Of a stretch of DNA of 64,000 nucleotides, positions 19,396 to 28,350 are shown piece after piece. This stretch comes from Clostridium thermarum (GTDB taxonomy: Bacteria; Bacillota; Clostridia; Clostridiales; Clostridiaceae), in the NCBI RefSeq assembly GCF_006351925.1, contig NZ_CP040924.1:3167001-3231000 (forward strand), read 5' to 3'. The number at the start of each line of letters is the position of its first letter. Position 1 is the stretch's first letter. Made by a program: the position numbers and the translations under genes. The notes beneath the pieces are model-generated. The model made no database searches and was not told the origin of the DNA. It worked only from the letters and a program-made list of their open reading frames with translations.

Positions 19396-20856
19396 TTATT
19401 TCTGCCTTACCCTATCTTGGGGATTCATATATTCCGGCCTCTTTTTAAAGTACTGTAAAGGAGACCTAATAAAGGTATCTTTTAAATCCCCACTTCTTGT
19501 ATTAACTATAGGTGACATATATGGTATGCCAAAGCTTTCTAGTCTTATGATATGAATCAAATACACTATTAACATTATTGTTATGCCATATAAACCAATA
19601 ACTGAAGCCGCTATGATAAGAGTAAAGCGGATTATCCTCAAAGAAGCCACAGCTTCATAATTAGGGGTCATAAAGGTGGTTATGGTGGTCACTGATACAA
19701 TAATGATCATAAAAGGACTTACAATACCAGCGGTTACAGCCGCCTGACCAATAATTAAACCTCCTACTATACCTATGGTAGTCCCAATACCCTTTGGAAG
19801 CCGTATTACCGCTTCTATTAGCAAGGCCATACTAACTTCCATTATGATAGCCTCTACATAAGCAGGAAATGGTATACCCTCTCTTGTAGAAGCCATAGAA
19901 TAGGCCAGTCTTCTAGGAATGATTATGGTATGAAAGGAAGTCACTGCCACATAAAGTGCCGGTAAAACCAAGGATAGAAAAATTGCAATCAGTCTTATTA
20001 ACCTTATTATAGAAGAATAAATCCATCTCTGGTAATAATCGTCAGGAGACTGAAATAGGTTTACCAAAGTTGTGGGCGCCAAAAGAGTGAAAGGAGAATT
20101 ATCTACTATTATGGCAACCCTTCCTTCATAAAGGGCTGCAGCAACTACATCCGGCCTTTCCGTACTTTGAATCTGAGGAAATATAGACCACTTATTGTCT
20201 TCAACTAACTGCTCTATATAACCGCTGTCAAGTATTGCATCAATTTTTATTTTTTCCAACCTATCCTTTACTTTAGTTAACACATCCCTATTAACAATAT
20301 CGTCAATATACATTATTACTACATCTGTCTTGGATCTGGTTCCCACACTTACACTCTCTACTTTCAGCCTGGTGTCTCTTATTCTCCTTCTTATGAGAGC
20401 AGTGTTAAACCTCATGGTTTCAACCAGACCTTCTCTTGAGCCTCTGATAACTGTCTCTCCGGATGGATCAGACACTCCTCTTGCAGGCCATAGTCTTGTT
20501 GCAATTATATATACTTCCTCTAAACCATCTATCATCAAGATGGTTTCTCCTGTTAACAGTGCATTTATAGCCTTATCCAATCTCTTTTGAGGCTTAATGT
20601 CTGTTACGGTAACAAGCCTATCCTTTATTTCCTTTACATTCTTTATCCTATCTCCAAATATCATCAGTGATTCCATCACATAATCATTAAGCAGAGCTTT
20701 ATCTGCAAGGCCCTCAATATAAATTACCGCAGCCTGCCACTGCCCAACCTTAAACTGTCTGAATATAGCATCCGTATTATCAGCTAATAATTCCTGTATA
20801 TATGTATAGTTCTCTTCCAAATCGGATGATATTTCACTTCTAATTACTTCTTTCAT
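19396..20856 (-). CDS. gerA: Germination receptor A subunit (GerAA-family)
   Basis: 486 residues. The N-terminal soluble domain of about 270 residues contains the conserved SREGLVETMRFN-type motif (residues near 138) and VVIMYIDDIVN; the C-terminal part has about five helices and ends in the PYMSPI and KRPEYM motif region typical of GerAA. GerAA subunits form a ring-like channel in the spore inner membrane that releases ions when germinant binds. AGGAGG precedes the ATG. It is the second gene of a likely four-gene operon, after a small membrane protein. Confidence 0.94.
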   Translation of the reverse strand: MKEVIRSEISSDLEENYTYIQELLADNTDAIFRQFKVGQWQAAVIYIEGLADKALLNDYVMESLMIFGDRIKNVKEIKDRLVTVTDIKPQKRLDKAINALLTGETILMIDGLEEVYIIATRLWPARGVSDPSGETVIRGSREGLVETMRFNTALIRRRIRDTRLKVESVSVGTRSKTDVVIMYIDDIVNRDVLTKVKDRLEKIKIDAILDSGYIEQLVEDNKWSIFPQIQSTERPDVVAAALYEGRVAIIVDNSPFTLLAPTTLVNLFQSPDDYYQRWIYSSIIRLIRLIAIFLSLVLPALYVAVTSFHTIIIPRRLAYSMASTREGIPFPAYVEAIIMEVSMALLIEAVIRLPKGIGTTIGIVGGLIIGQAAVTAGIVSPFMIIIVSVTTITTFMTPNYEAVASLRIIRFTLIIAASVIGLYGITIMLIVYLIHIIRLESFGIPYMSPIVNTRSGDLKDTFIRSPLQYFKKRPEYMNPQDRVRQK

Positions 20857-20878
20857 AAAACAAAATACCTCCTCTCCA

Positions 20879-21064
20879 CTATCTTAACTTGCCGGCTATA
20901 TATAGAAGTAAAGCAAGGACAATAAGCACACTTCCTAAGAACTTTGCCTTTCTTGCCTCACCCTTTCTGTCTTCCTTGTTGAATTGTCTTCCGTCCTTAA
21001 ATATAACAACTAAGGAGGTTAATATAACGAGAGCAAGAAAGTATTCATTAAATAGTCCAAGCAT
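20879..21064 (-). CDS. Small two-helix membrane protein preceding the ger operon
   Basis: 61 residues with hydrophobic helices at about 7-22 and 43-58 and a very charged loop between them. AAGGAGG stands in good position before the ATG. It begins the cluster that continues into gerA with only 22 bp between, so it is probably part of the germination operon; small membrane partners of germination receptors (GerD-unrelated, Ger D-subunit-like) are known elsewhere, but homology is not shown here. A GCATA box (21122-21126), the usual -35 of sigma-G/F promoters, lies about 60 bp upstream. Confidence 0.75.
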   Translation of the reverse strand: MLGLFNEYFLALVILTSLVVIFKDGRQFNKEDRKGEARKAKFLGSVLIVLALLLYIAGKLR

Positions 21065-21153
21065 AAAACCTTTCCTCCTTACATCCTACTGCACTTTATT
21101 TTTATCTATAGCTTAGTAAAATATGCATCTATCAGTAACCCAATTAAAGAAAA

Positions 21154-21194
21154 ACAGCACTGACAAAGATTACTACAATCCTTGTCAGTGCTGT
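21154..21194 (-). terminator. Terminator of ispE
   Basis: A perfect 13-bp stem, ACAGCACTGACAA with its complement (21182-21194), starts at the ispE stop. On the minus strand it is followed by TTTTTC. Confidence 0.88.
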
Positions 21195-22037
21195 CTATAT
21201 AGTTCTTGTTAAAAAAACTTCATTATATTTAGTTTTCAGTGCCTCATAACATTTCTGTGCCTTTAATATATCGTCGAAAAAACCAAATATAGTCGGCCCA
21301 CTACCGCTCATCATTGAGTTTAAAGCACCAAACCTAACCATTTCTCTTTTTATCTCTCTCAGTATATAATGCTTTCTCAAGGTGACATTTTCTAATACAT
21401 TCCTCATTAAGTTAGCTGTTTTATTTAGATCATCATCCTCCATGGAAGCAATAATTTCCCTAGTTTGAGGATGTACATTAATTTTATTTATATTTAGGGC
21501 CATATATACCTCCTTGGTAGACACGCCAAAAGAAGGTTTTACCAAGACCACAATGTGATTTTTGAAAGGCTTCAAGGGTTCTACTATCTCCCCAATTCCC
21601 TTACACAGAGCGGTGCCTCCCACAATACAATAAGGAACGTCTGCGCCTATTTTAAGCCCTAAGCTCATTAATTCTTCATCGGTAGCAGCAACTTCAAAAA
21701 GGTCTCTCATGCCCTTCAGTACCGCCGCTGCGTTTGAACTTCCGCCCGCCAAGCCTGCTGCTGCCGGTATATTCTTATATATATTTATGTAAACCCCACT
21801 GTTTATATCGTAAGTATCCATAAATAACTTAGCAGCCTTATAGGCTAAATTTCTTTCATCTGTTGGAATATATGGTTTATTACAGCTTATTTCAATGTCC
21901 TTAGTCTTTTTCTCCAGTGTGATCTCATCATATAATTCTACGTTTTGCATTATCATTTCAAGAAGGTGATATCCATCTTCCCTTTTGCCAATAACATCTA
22001 AAGATATGTTAATCTTAGCATAAGCTTTTATATACAT
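21195..22037 (-). CDS. ispE: 4-diphosphocytidyl-2-C-methyl-D-erythritol kinase
   Basis: 280 residues of the GHMP kinase family. AYAKINISLDVIGKR at the start, the ATP-binding loop PAAAGLAGGSSNAAA near 90 and the third motif SMMSGSGPTIFG near 250 are all present. It phosphorylates CDP-methylerythritol in the MEP isoprenoid pathway. GGAGG is 8 nt before the ATG at 22037; the five-codon upstream extension overlaps that site. It follows the cyanophycin genes on the same strand with a 107-bp gap. Confidence 0.95.
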   Translation of the reverse strand: MYIKAYAKINISLDVIGKREDGYHLLEMIMQNVELYDEITLEKKTKDIEISCNKPYIPTDERNLAYKAAKLFMDTYDINSGVYINIYKNIPAAAGLAGGSSNAAAVLKGMRDLFEVAATDEELMSLGLKIGADVPYCIVGGTALCKGIGEIVEPLKPFKNHIVVLVKPSFGVSTKEVYMALNINKINVHPQTREIIASMEDDDLNKTANLMRNVLENVTLRKHYILREIKREMVRFGALNSMMSGSGPTIFGFFDDILKAQKCYEALKTKYNEVFLTRTI

Positions 22038-22144
22038 ACTTTTTTCCTCCATGCAAATATTACTTATACTGTCCCTATCAAGTACATTATGAGTAATATT
22101 GCATAAAAAGTAAAGTATTTAATCTGCTCTTATATGAAAAAGCC

Positions 22145-24769
22145 TTATGCCATAACGGCTTCTGAGTCGGCTGATAAATCTATCCTATCCTTTACAATTT
22201 CCAAAAGAGCTTCATACTTCTCAAGGAAAACCATTATTATATCACCGCATTTTGCATTATCTAATGCCATAACCAAGGCTTCTCTTTCATTCTCTAATAC
22301 TTTTATATTATCTTCGTCTATACGGTCAGCTTCTAAGACTCCTCTCTTTAGCAGCTCTGCTACTTCCCATTTAGCTCTACCCCGTTTATCATCATCTTCT
22401 TTAATATAGATATAATCGAAACTCTCTCCTGCAATTCTTCCTATCTCCAATATATCACTGTCCAGTCTATCGCCGGGAACTCCAATTATTCCAACTAACC
22501 TCTTATGCTTCATATCCTTAAGCACCTCTGCCACAGCCCTGTACCCATCTTTATTGTGACCATAGTCCAGTATTACACTTATGCCATTGATATCAAAAAT
22601 ATTAAATCGTCCGGGGTTGCTTTCTTCATCACAATAAAAGCTGCATAACCCTTTGCTTATAACCTTAGGTGATGTACCTACGCCCACTAAGGCAGCTACT
22701 GCAGCAAGACTGTTTTCGATGTTAAACTTCGCCTTTCCTCTTAAGGTTATTGGTATACTCTTAACGCTTACAAGCTTTATACAATCTTCACCCTGCTGAA
22801 TATAAATGCAGCCTTCTTTAAGATATATGCCAATACCTCCGCGGTCAATATTTTCTCTCATAATCTTGTTATCATGGTATTTTGAAAATATGATCAACTT
22901 ACTTTTTACTCTATTAATTAAACCTGCAGAAACCTTATCATCCCCGTTTATTACTGCATATCCATCATCTTTAACCGCTTCAATTACCAAAGACTTAACA
23001 TTAGCCAGGTCTTCTATTGTCTTTATTCCGTCTAAGCCCAGATGGTCATCGGTTATATTGGTCAACACTCCAACATCAGCCAAATCATAGGCCAAGCCCC
23101 TTCTTATGATTCCTCCTCTAGCGGTCTCAAGCACCGCTATTTCAACTTCTTTATTAAGCAATACTGCCATAGCACTTTCATATCCCGTAGTATCACCTTT
23201 CTCTATACAACGGTTATTTATATATATACCACCGGTTGTTGTCATTCCAACATTGTATCCGGCAGAAGATAATACATGGGCGATTAATCTTGTTGTTGTC
23301 GTCTTTCCGTTTGTACCGGTGACAGCAATTATTGGCACAGATCCCCTGCTATCCCTAAACATCATATCTACTATTGCCTTAGCAACATTTCTGCTCTTCC
23401 CTTCAAAGGGATAGTGATGCATCCTTATGCCGGGAGCGGAATTTATCTCTACTATAGCTCCCTGACCTTTAAGGGGAACACCAATATCTTTGACACAAAT
23501 ATCAACACCACATATATTAAGCCCCAAAGCAGAAGCGGCCCTCACACAAATTTCAATATTTTCTTTACATATTTGATCTGTACAATCCACTGAAACTCCG
23601 CCGGTGGATAAGTTGGCATTACCTCTCAGATATACAACTAATCCGCTGGGTAATACTGTTTCCAGATTATATCCCTCTTCCTTCAGTTTTGCAATCAACG
23701 TATCATCTATCTTGATCTGAGTCAGTGCCTTTTCATGTCCACTGCCTCTCCTTGGATCCTTATTTACATTTTCAATGAGCTTACGTATAGTATTTTTTCC
23801 GTCTCCAACTATAAAAGGAGGTATCCTTAGTGCCACGGCAACCACTTTACCGTCGATAACACAAACCCTATAGTCTCTCCCCGTAACATAGCCTTCCAAC
23901 ATTATGTCCTTGTAACTCACAATTAATTTATTGTAGGCTTCAATCAGTTCAGTTCTGGATTTAATATTTACAATGACACCCTTTCCCTGATTTCCAAATT
24001 GAGGCTTGAGAACTACAGGATATCCAATTTTATCTGCGTAGTACAATAAATCTACAGTGTTATTGATCTTATATCCTGTCGTAACCGGCAGACAATGCTT
24101 TTCCAATATAGCCTTTGTCATTAATTTATCGCAGGATATATCTACTCCTACAACACTTGTATCACTGCATATAGTTGCTTCAATAAGCTTACCATACTTA
24201 CCGCTTCCTATTTGATAGAGGCCAGTATCACCAAGCTTAAATATGGGCAAACCTCGTTTTTTAGCTTCTTCACATATTGCACCGGTACTTGGCCCGATAC
24301 ATTCATCATTCAAAGTATCTTTAATCTCAGCTACTCTCTTTTCAAAATCTATGTCATTAATCTTACCTGTTAGCATATTTATTATATCTATAGCAAGATT
24401 AACGCACTTTAGCGCTGTTTTCTCATACTCATATTGAAATATAATATAGTACAAATCTTCACTGATTTCTCTGGCCTTACCAAAAGACACATCAATGCCT
24501 ACCAGGTTTTGTAGGGCTATAATCATATGCTCACATATGTGAGCCAGATAAGTTCCTTCTATCAGGCGAGTATAAAATCCATTTTCCTCGTCTATTCCAC
24601 ACCTGTGATTCTTTAGATCCGGCAATAGCAGAAGCAATCTTTCATTAAATCCTTCTATATCTTTACTAGGAGTTTCACAATAGCCTTCTATGTCTACGTC
24701 CAACCGTATACACTTTCTATGAGAATAGATATTTCTTCCTTCGAACACTTTAATGTTTAAAAGTTTCAT
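22145..24769 (-). CDS. cphA: Cyanophycin synthetase
   Basis: 874 residues, the usual CphA length. The N-terminal domain (1 to about 160) is followed by an ATP-grasp domain (about 210-480, with KPQFGNQGKGV and EINSAPGIRMHHYP) and a Mur-ligase domain (P-loop VTGTNGKTTTTRL near 493). It polymerises aspartate and arginine into cyanophycin, a nitrogen reserve. The degrading enzyme cphB is encoded 51 bp upstream on the same strand, so synthesis and turnover are linked. Known from cyanobacteria but also from some clostridia. Its position among sporulation genes suggests spore or mother-cell nitrogen storage; that is inference. Confidence 0.95.
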   Translation of the reverse strand: MKLLNIKVFEGRNIYSHRKCIRLDVDIEGYCETPSKDIEGFNERLLLLLPDLKNHRCGIDEENGFYTRLIEGTYLAHICEHMIIALQNLVGIDVSFGKAREISEDLYYIIFQYEYEKTALKCVNLAIDIINMLTGKINDIDFEKRVAEIKDTLNDECIGPSTGAICEEAKKRGLPIFKLGDTGLYQIGSGKYGKLIEATICSDTSVVGVDISCDKLMTKAILEKHCLPVTTGYKINNTVDLLYYADKIGYPVVLKPQFGNQGKGVIVNIKSRTELIEAYNKLIVSYKDIMLEGYVTGRDYRVCVIDGKVVAVALRIPPFIVGDGKNTIRKLIENVNKDPRRGSGHEKALTQIKIDDTLIAKLKEEGYNLETVLPSGLVVYLRGNANLSTGGVSVDCTDQICKENIEICVRAASALGLNICGVDICVKDIGVPLKGQGAIVEINSAPGIRMHHYPFEGKSRNVAKAIVDMMFRDSRGSVPIIAVTGTNGKTTTTRLIAHVLSSAGYNVGMTTTGGIYINNRCIEKGDTTGYESAMAVLLNKEVEIAVLETARGGIIRRGLAYDLADVGVLTNITDDHLGLDGIKTIEDLANVKSLVIEAVKDDGYAVINGDDKVSAGLINRVKSKLIIFSKYHDNKIMRENIDRGGIGIYLKEGCIYIQQGEDCIKLVSVKSIPITLRGKAKFNIENSLAAVAALVGVGTSPKVISKGLCSFYCDEESNPGRFNIFDINGISVILDYGHNKDGYRAVAEVLKDMKHKRLVGIIGVPGDRLDSDILEIGRIAGESFDYIYIKEDDDKRGRAKWEVAELLKRGVLEADRIDEDNIKVLENEREALVMALDNAKCGDIIMVFLEKYEALLEIVKDRIDLSADSEAVMA

Positions 24770-24820
24770 TTGTTTTCATTTTCCTCCCTGCTTTTTCAAG
24801 CAAAAAACTTATAATTTAGT

Positions 24821-25630
24821 CTATTCTTCTGCAAAAGGTTTTCTTAAATTTATATCAAATCTATCACCGGACTTTAATACGTGCATCCTAACATTGAATA
24901 TTGACAGCACTTCATTGGGACACTGTTCTGACACATTGCTTCTCTCTATGGTGCTGCCATCTAATACATATACAGCACTATTGCCCAGTACCCTAAATAT
25001 ACCGTCACTGTTTACTTCAATAGCAGTGTCCTCATCTATGCCTATTCCCAAGCTTTGAGGGTTCTCTGCTACACCTACAAGCAACCTGCCAATTCTGCCT
25101 CTTTGTGCAAAATGCTGATCAATTATTACGCCTCTAATCAAACCCAGCCCAGGTGCCATCTTCAAGGTACATTTCCTCGGAGACTCCTCATCCGGTCCCT
25201 GTACCACCATATTGTCACTCATGGCAGAAGCTCCGGCAGAGGTGCCCACAAATACACATCCCTCTTCATACATTCTTAAGAGGGAATTATACAGCGGCGT
25301 TCCCCCTAACATGCTGGTTATCCTCAGTTGATCACCTCCAGTAAAGAATACTAAAGCCGCCTTATTTATCATTTGTATATTTTCATTTGATAAGGCATCT
25401 TCTCTGCTTACTACATTTAATATACTTACCCTTTTTACACCAAGATTTTCAAACACTTTTCTATATTGTGCTCCTACCTCAATGGGTGATTCTGTAGCAA
25501 CGGTTACCACAACTAATTCATCTTCTTCCTTATTGAGCTTAGAGCATACATTCTTTAATATTTCTTTTTCACCTTTTTTGTCTTCAGCCCCTCCAATAAT
25601 TATCAAAGTTCCCTTTACTTTTTCACTCAA
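24821..25630 (-). CDS. cphB: Cyanophycinase
   Basis: 269 residues of the peptidase S51 family. TLIIIGGAEDK at the start and the nucleophile motif VGTSAGASAMS near 130 (catalytic Ser in TSAGA) are the CphB signature. An EESPR segment follows, then QHFAQRGRIGRL with the conserved catalytic-region His. It cuts cyanophycin into beta-Asp-Arg dipeptides. AGGTGG is 8 nt before the TTG at 25630, which I chose; the GTG at 25642 overlaps that site. It forms a two-gene unit with cphA. Confidence 0.93.
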   Translation of the reverse strand: MSEKVKGTLIIIGGAEDKKGEKEILKNVCSKLNKEEDELVVVTVATESPIEVGAQYRKVFENLGVKRVSILNVVSREDALSNENIQMINKAALVFFTGGDQLRITSMLGGTPLYNSLLRMYEEGCVFVGTSAGASAMSDNMVVQGPDEESPRKCTLKMAPGLGLIRGVIIDQHFAQRGRIGRLLVGVAENPQSLGIGIDEDTAIEVNSDGIFRVLGNSAVYVLDGSTIERSNVSEQCPNEVLSIFNVRMHVLKSGDRFDINLRKPFAEE

Positions 25631-25770
25631 TAGCAACACCACCTTACATTGGTATCTTTTATTTTATCCATTGATAATATTCTTATTCAATATTATGTTC
25701 ATCCCCACTATATGCAGCCCTTGTACAAAGCACTTACCGAATTATTCTTTACCTATATCTCAGAAAATAT

Positions 25771-25804
25771 AAAAGGTGCCTCAAAATATCTCGAGACACC
25801 TTTT
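25771..25804 (-). terminator. Terminator of sipL
   Basis: Arms AAAAGGTGCCTC (25771-25782) and GAGACACCTTTT (25793-25804) pair with one mismatch, and a T tract follows on the minus strand. Confidence 0.8.
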
Positions 25805-25808
25805 CTCA

Positions 25809-27365
25809 TTATATAATGGCCCTACCAGGTATAATTAACTTATCATTTACATTGATAGAATTAACATTATCAATATTATTTATTCTTGCTATTTCATCTA
25901 TTGTTGTATAATATCTCTTTGCTATTTTCCACAGAGTGTCTCCAGGCTGCACTACATATATGGTAACACTGGCTTTTTTCTTCGGGACATTTTCCTCTGA
26001 CATAAGGACATCTATAAGGAAATCCTTCTCTGTAACATAGTTTACTCTTACATCAACGCCTACCACAGCTTTTACAGCGATTGTACTTGCTTCAACAGAA
26101 GCTTCAATGTTTTCTATAGTTGCCTTTACTACAGCCTGCATGTCTATTTTTGCACCTTCAACATCTACGGAACTGCTGAATGGAAGTTCCTCAGAAATTA
26201 CCTTCAGCTTACTTTCTTCTGCTTCTGTAGCAAAAAGAACATTAAACTTAACAATACCTTCAACAACAACCTTGTTTTCAACTATTTTTTTGTCAGTAAC
26301 CATGACTTCTCCATGGGACATTATTATTTCCCATGGCTTTACATCTGGTTCAATGTTATCCTTAACTATTGTCTCACTGTGATTGGTTCCTTGAAGAACA
26401 TTCAGATTATAGCTCTTTTTAACCATATCCATTACTACCCTTGGTGAATATGCGTCCTCTATCATATCTATATGTTCTTTGTATTGAATCCTTACAGTAG
26501 CATTGATAATAGCTTCAATATCAACTATTCTGCTCTCTCCTAAGTCATCCTCTTTAATATCATAATCAATATTCTCTACTCTAAAATCTCCAAAGGCGCT
26601 CATGGAAGCGTCCACACCATCGATTTCAACATCTTTGCTTAAGTATACATCATCCTCGAGGCATACAAGGGTTCTTTCTCCGTTACCCCTGTAAAGCATC
26701 TTAACGTTAGCATAAGCTGTAATTTGAGCTCTTCCATCCATTAATTTTACTTCTTTTTTATGAAGATTTACATCACACTTCAGCACCTTGCCGATTTGCG
26801 GCTTGTCCATAGGTACCCTTATCTGAGTTTTTATTACGAGGTCAGTATCAGTATCTCCCAGTATTTTATCTATAACTGCTGGGTACTTAAGAGTCTGCAG
26901 ATCATCTTCTCTGGCTATAGACTTCACAACTTCAAAGCTATAGTTTTTAAAAACTGCGGATTTAATCTTAATTATTCCACTGATTCCAACCTTTCTTTCA
27001 TTTATAAGGTTTGAATCCATATGTTCAACATAACACTCAGCATCACAGAGCATTTTATGTTCAGCAGCGGGTATGTCAACATAATTGGAGAATTTATCAC
27101 TGTAGGTTACATTATAAACTCCCATACCATCTTCTTCTTTAGCCAGATAAATTACATTATAAACAACCTGTCCTTCAACATAGACCTTATCCTGCATTGT
27201 TTCTTTAGCAGTTATTGAGGGTTTTACATCAACCATAAGTATTTCAACCACATCTGGGTGAGTGTCCGGTATTAAATATTCACCCTTAACTACGGTATCG
27301 GCAAAATTTTCCTCCAGTAACTGCTCATATTCTATATTTTCTTTTATCAGCTCAACAGAAGCCAT
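25809..27365 (-). CDS. sipL: SipL-like spore coat morphogenesis protein (DUF3794 plus LysM)
   Basis: 518 residues. The bulk is made of DUF3794 (SPOCS) beta-rich repeats, for example DTVVKGEYLIPDTHPDVVEIL segments and FKNYSFEV; the last 45 residues are a LysM domain (VVQPGDTLWKIAKRYY). This layout is that of C. difficile SipL, which binds SpoIVA through LysM and is needed to attach the coat to the forespore. A sigma-E-like promoter sits just upstream, in keeping with mother-cell expression. GGGAGGG precedes the ATG at 27365; the 13-codon extension further upstream lacks a site. Confidence 0.88.
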   Translation of the reverse strand: MASVELIKENIEYEQLLEENFADTVVKGEYLIPDTHPDVVEILMVDVKPSITAKETMQDKVYVEGQVVYNVIYLAKEEDGMGVYNVTYSDKFSNYVDIPAAEHKMLCDAECYVEHMDSNLINERKVGISGIIKIKSAVFKNYSFEVVKSIAREDDLQTLKYPAVIDKILGDTDTDLVIKTQIRVPMDKPQIGKVLKCDVNLHKKEVKLMDGRAQITAYANVKMLYRGNGERTLVCLEDDVYLSKDVEIDGVDASMSAFGDFRVENIDYDIKEDDLGESRIVDIEAIINATVRIQYKEHIDMIEDAYSPRVVMDMVKKSYNLNVLQGTNHSETIVKDNIEPDVKPWEIIMSHGEVMVTDKKIVENKVVVEGIVKFNVLFATEAEESKLKVISEELPFSSSVDVEGAKIDMQAVVKATIENIEASVEASTIAVKAVVGVDVRVNYVTEKDFLIDVLMSEENVPKKKASVTIYVVQPGDTLWKIAKRYYTTIDEIARINNIDNVNSINVNDKLIIPGRAII

Positions 27366-27393
27366 ATTATCCCTCCCTATAATACCTACTAAT

Positions 27394-27425
27394 AATGTAT
27401 ACAAAGGGCTTGAATAAAATATGAC
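27394..27425 (-). promoter_or_regulatory. Sigma-E-like promoter of sipL
   Basis: GTCATATT (27418-27425), a 16-bp gap and TATACATT (27394-27401) closely match the sigma-E consensus kmATATT and CATACAnT. It lies about 30 bp before the sipL start codon. Confidence 0.65.
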
Positions 27426-27530
27426 AACAATTAAAAGAAAAATTTTGTTTATAGTAACAAAATATATAATTAGTTCAAGTATTATTAAAAGTTACCTAGC
27501 TGGTTTCACAAGAATTTTTTGAACAAAATA

Positions 27531-27559
27531 TTGACAAACGACAATATTTGACGTAATAT
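27531..27559 (+). promoter_or_regulatory. Sigma-A promoter for an orphan transcript
   Basis: A perfect TTGACA (27531-27536), exactly 17 bp, then TAATAT (27554-27559). No gene follows on the plus strand for over 3 kb; the transcript would meet a terminator after about 87 nt. Confidence 0.7.
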
Positions 27560-27565
27560 TATATA

Positions 27566-27652
27566 TGGTTATTGACCATATAACCTCTCATAAATTCTCA
27601 ATACCCTTTTATACCATAGTTGAAAGATGGATACCCACCATCTTTCTTTTTT
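27566..27652 (+). ncRNA. Candidate small RNA, about 87 nt
   Basis: Bounded by a strong promoter (27531-27559) and an intrinsic terminator (27622-27652). The 5' part can fold into a hairpin around TATGGT / ACCATA. No ribosome site plus frame is seen. The exact 5' end is estimated as about 7 nt after the -10 box. The target or class is unknown. Confidence 0.5.
27622..27652 (+). terminator. Terminator of the candidate small RNA
   Basis: Perfect stem GAAAGATGG / CCATCTTTC with a 7-base loop, followed by six T on the plus strand. Confidence 0.8.
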
Positions 27653-27764
27653 ATGTCCAAGCATCTATTTTCTGTAATTAATATTTTCATACTCTTAATT
27701 CATTTTATACTTTTTCCAAAAATATTTACGTAAGATTCTATATTTTACACTTTATTCATAAGAC

Positions 27765-27804
27765 AAAAGAATGAGCTGAGCATTAAGCTTCACTCATTCT
27801 TTTT
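27765..27804. terminator. Bidirectional hairpin terminator
   Basis: Perfect 11-bp stem AAAAGAATGAG (27765-27775) with its complement (27793-27803), A and T tracts on each side. On the minus strand it can end veg transcription. Confidence 0.7.
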
Positions 27805-27844
27805 GTTTTATTAAAATGTTTTATAAGCCTTCCAGTAAAGAATT

Positions 27845-27874
27845 TAATCCTCGTGGAAACTCCTCCGAGGATTA
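27845..27874 (-). terminator. Hairpin directly after veg
   Basis: Perfect 9-bp stem TAATCCTCG / CGAGGATTA beginning 15 bp after the veg stop. The T tract is weak, so it may act with the next hairpin. Confidence 0.5.
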
Positions 27875-27889
27875 TGCTATGCTTATGTA

Positions 27890-28126
27890 TTAACCTGCAT
27901 AAACTAATTGTACTGTTTTTGTTAAAACGTCTGAATAACTATAGGTCACTGCCCTGTGGGTGTCGTTGTCAAGCCTTATTACAAATATGCTTGGGTAGGT
28001 CTTTTCGATAATCCCTTTGTTTATTAGGATTTTTCTTCTGCCACCATTAGCTTTCAATGTAACTTTTTCGCCAACATGGTTTTCTATATCCTTTTTAATG
28101 GCAGCTATCTTATTAATTTTTTCCAT
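27890..28126 (-). CDS. veg: Veg protein (DUF1021)
   Basis: 78 residues beginning MEKINKIAAIKKDIENHVGE (20 residues), then VTLKANGGRRK, characteristic of Veg. It is a small, highly expressed beta-barrel protein; in Bacillus it stimulates biofilm formation, but the biochemical role is unclear. GAGGGTG is 7 nt before the ATG at 28126; the upstream extension lacks a site. A strong sigma-A promoter lies at 28192-28221. veg is next to yabG, as in Bacillus. Confidence 0.92.
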   Translation of the reverse strand: MEKINKIAAIKKDIENHVGEKVTLKANGGRRKILINKGIIEKTYPSIFVIRLDNDTHRAVTYSYSDVLTKTVQLVYAG

Positions 28127-28191
28127 AGAAACACCCTCTTTCCACAAATACATTATACCCCATGATAAACAAAATGTCAAATAAACAAATT

Positions 28192-28221
28192 ATTTTATCA
28201 CTTTGTAAACGTTTTTGTCAA
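28192..28221 (-). promoter_or_regulatory. Sigma-A promoter of veg
   Basis: TTGACA (28216-28221), 18-bp spacer and TAAAAT (28192-28197) on the minus strand, about 65 bp before veg. veg promoters are known as very strong. Confidence 0.75.
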
Positions 28222-28327
28222 TGTTAATTTTGTATGAACAAATTGTTTTAACAGTGTAAACAAAAATATTATACCTCATTTGCTAATATTTTATTCATTT
28301 TTTATACACTTTTAAATCTGTTATACA

Positions 28328-28350
28328 AAAAGCCGGCAGCGCCGGCTTTT
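28328..28350 (-). terminator. Terminator of yabG
   Basis: GC-rich perfect stem AAAAGCCGGC / GCCGGCTTTT, loop AGC, with T tract on the minus strand; it overlaps the yabG stop codon. Confidence 0.9.

Larger units (their letters stand above)
27366..27889. other. 524-bp intergenic region between sipL and veg
   Basis: It holds the sipL promoter (27394-27425), a plus-strand promoter and terminator bounding a candidate small RNA (27531-27652), a bidirectional hairpin (27765-27804) and a veg-proximal hairpin (27845-27874). No protein-coding frame with a ribosome site was found. Confidence 0.6.
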
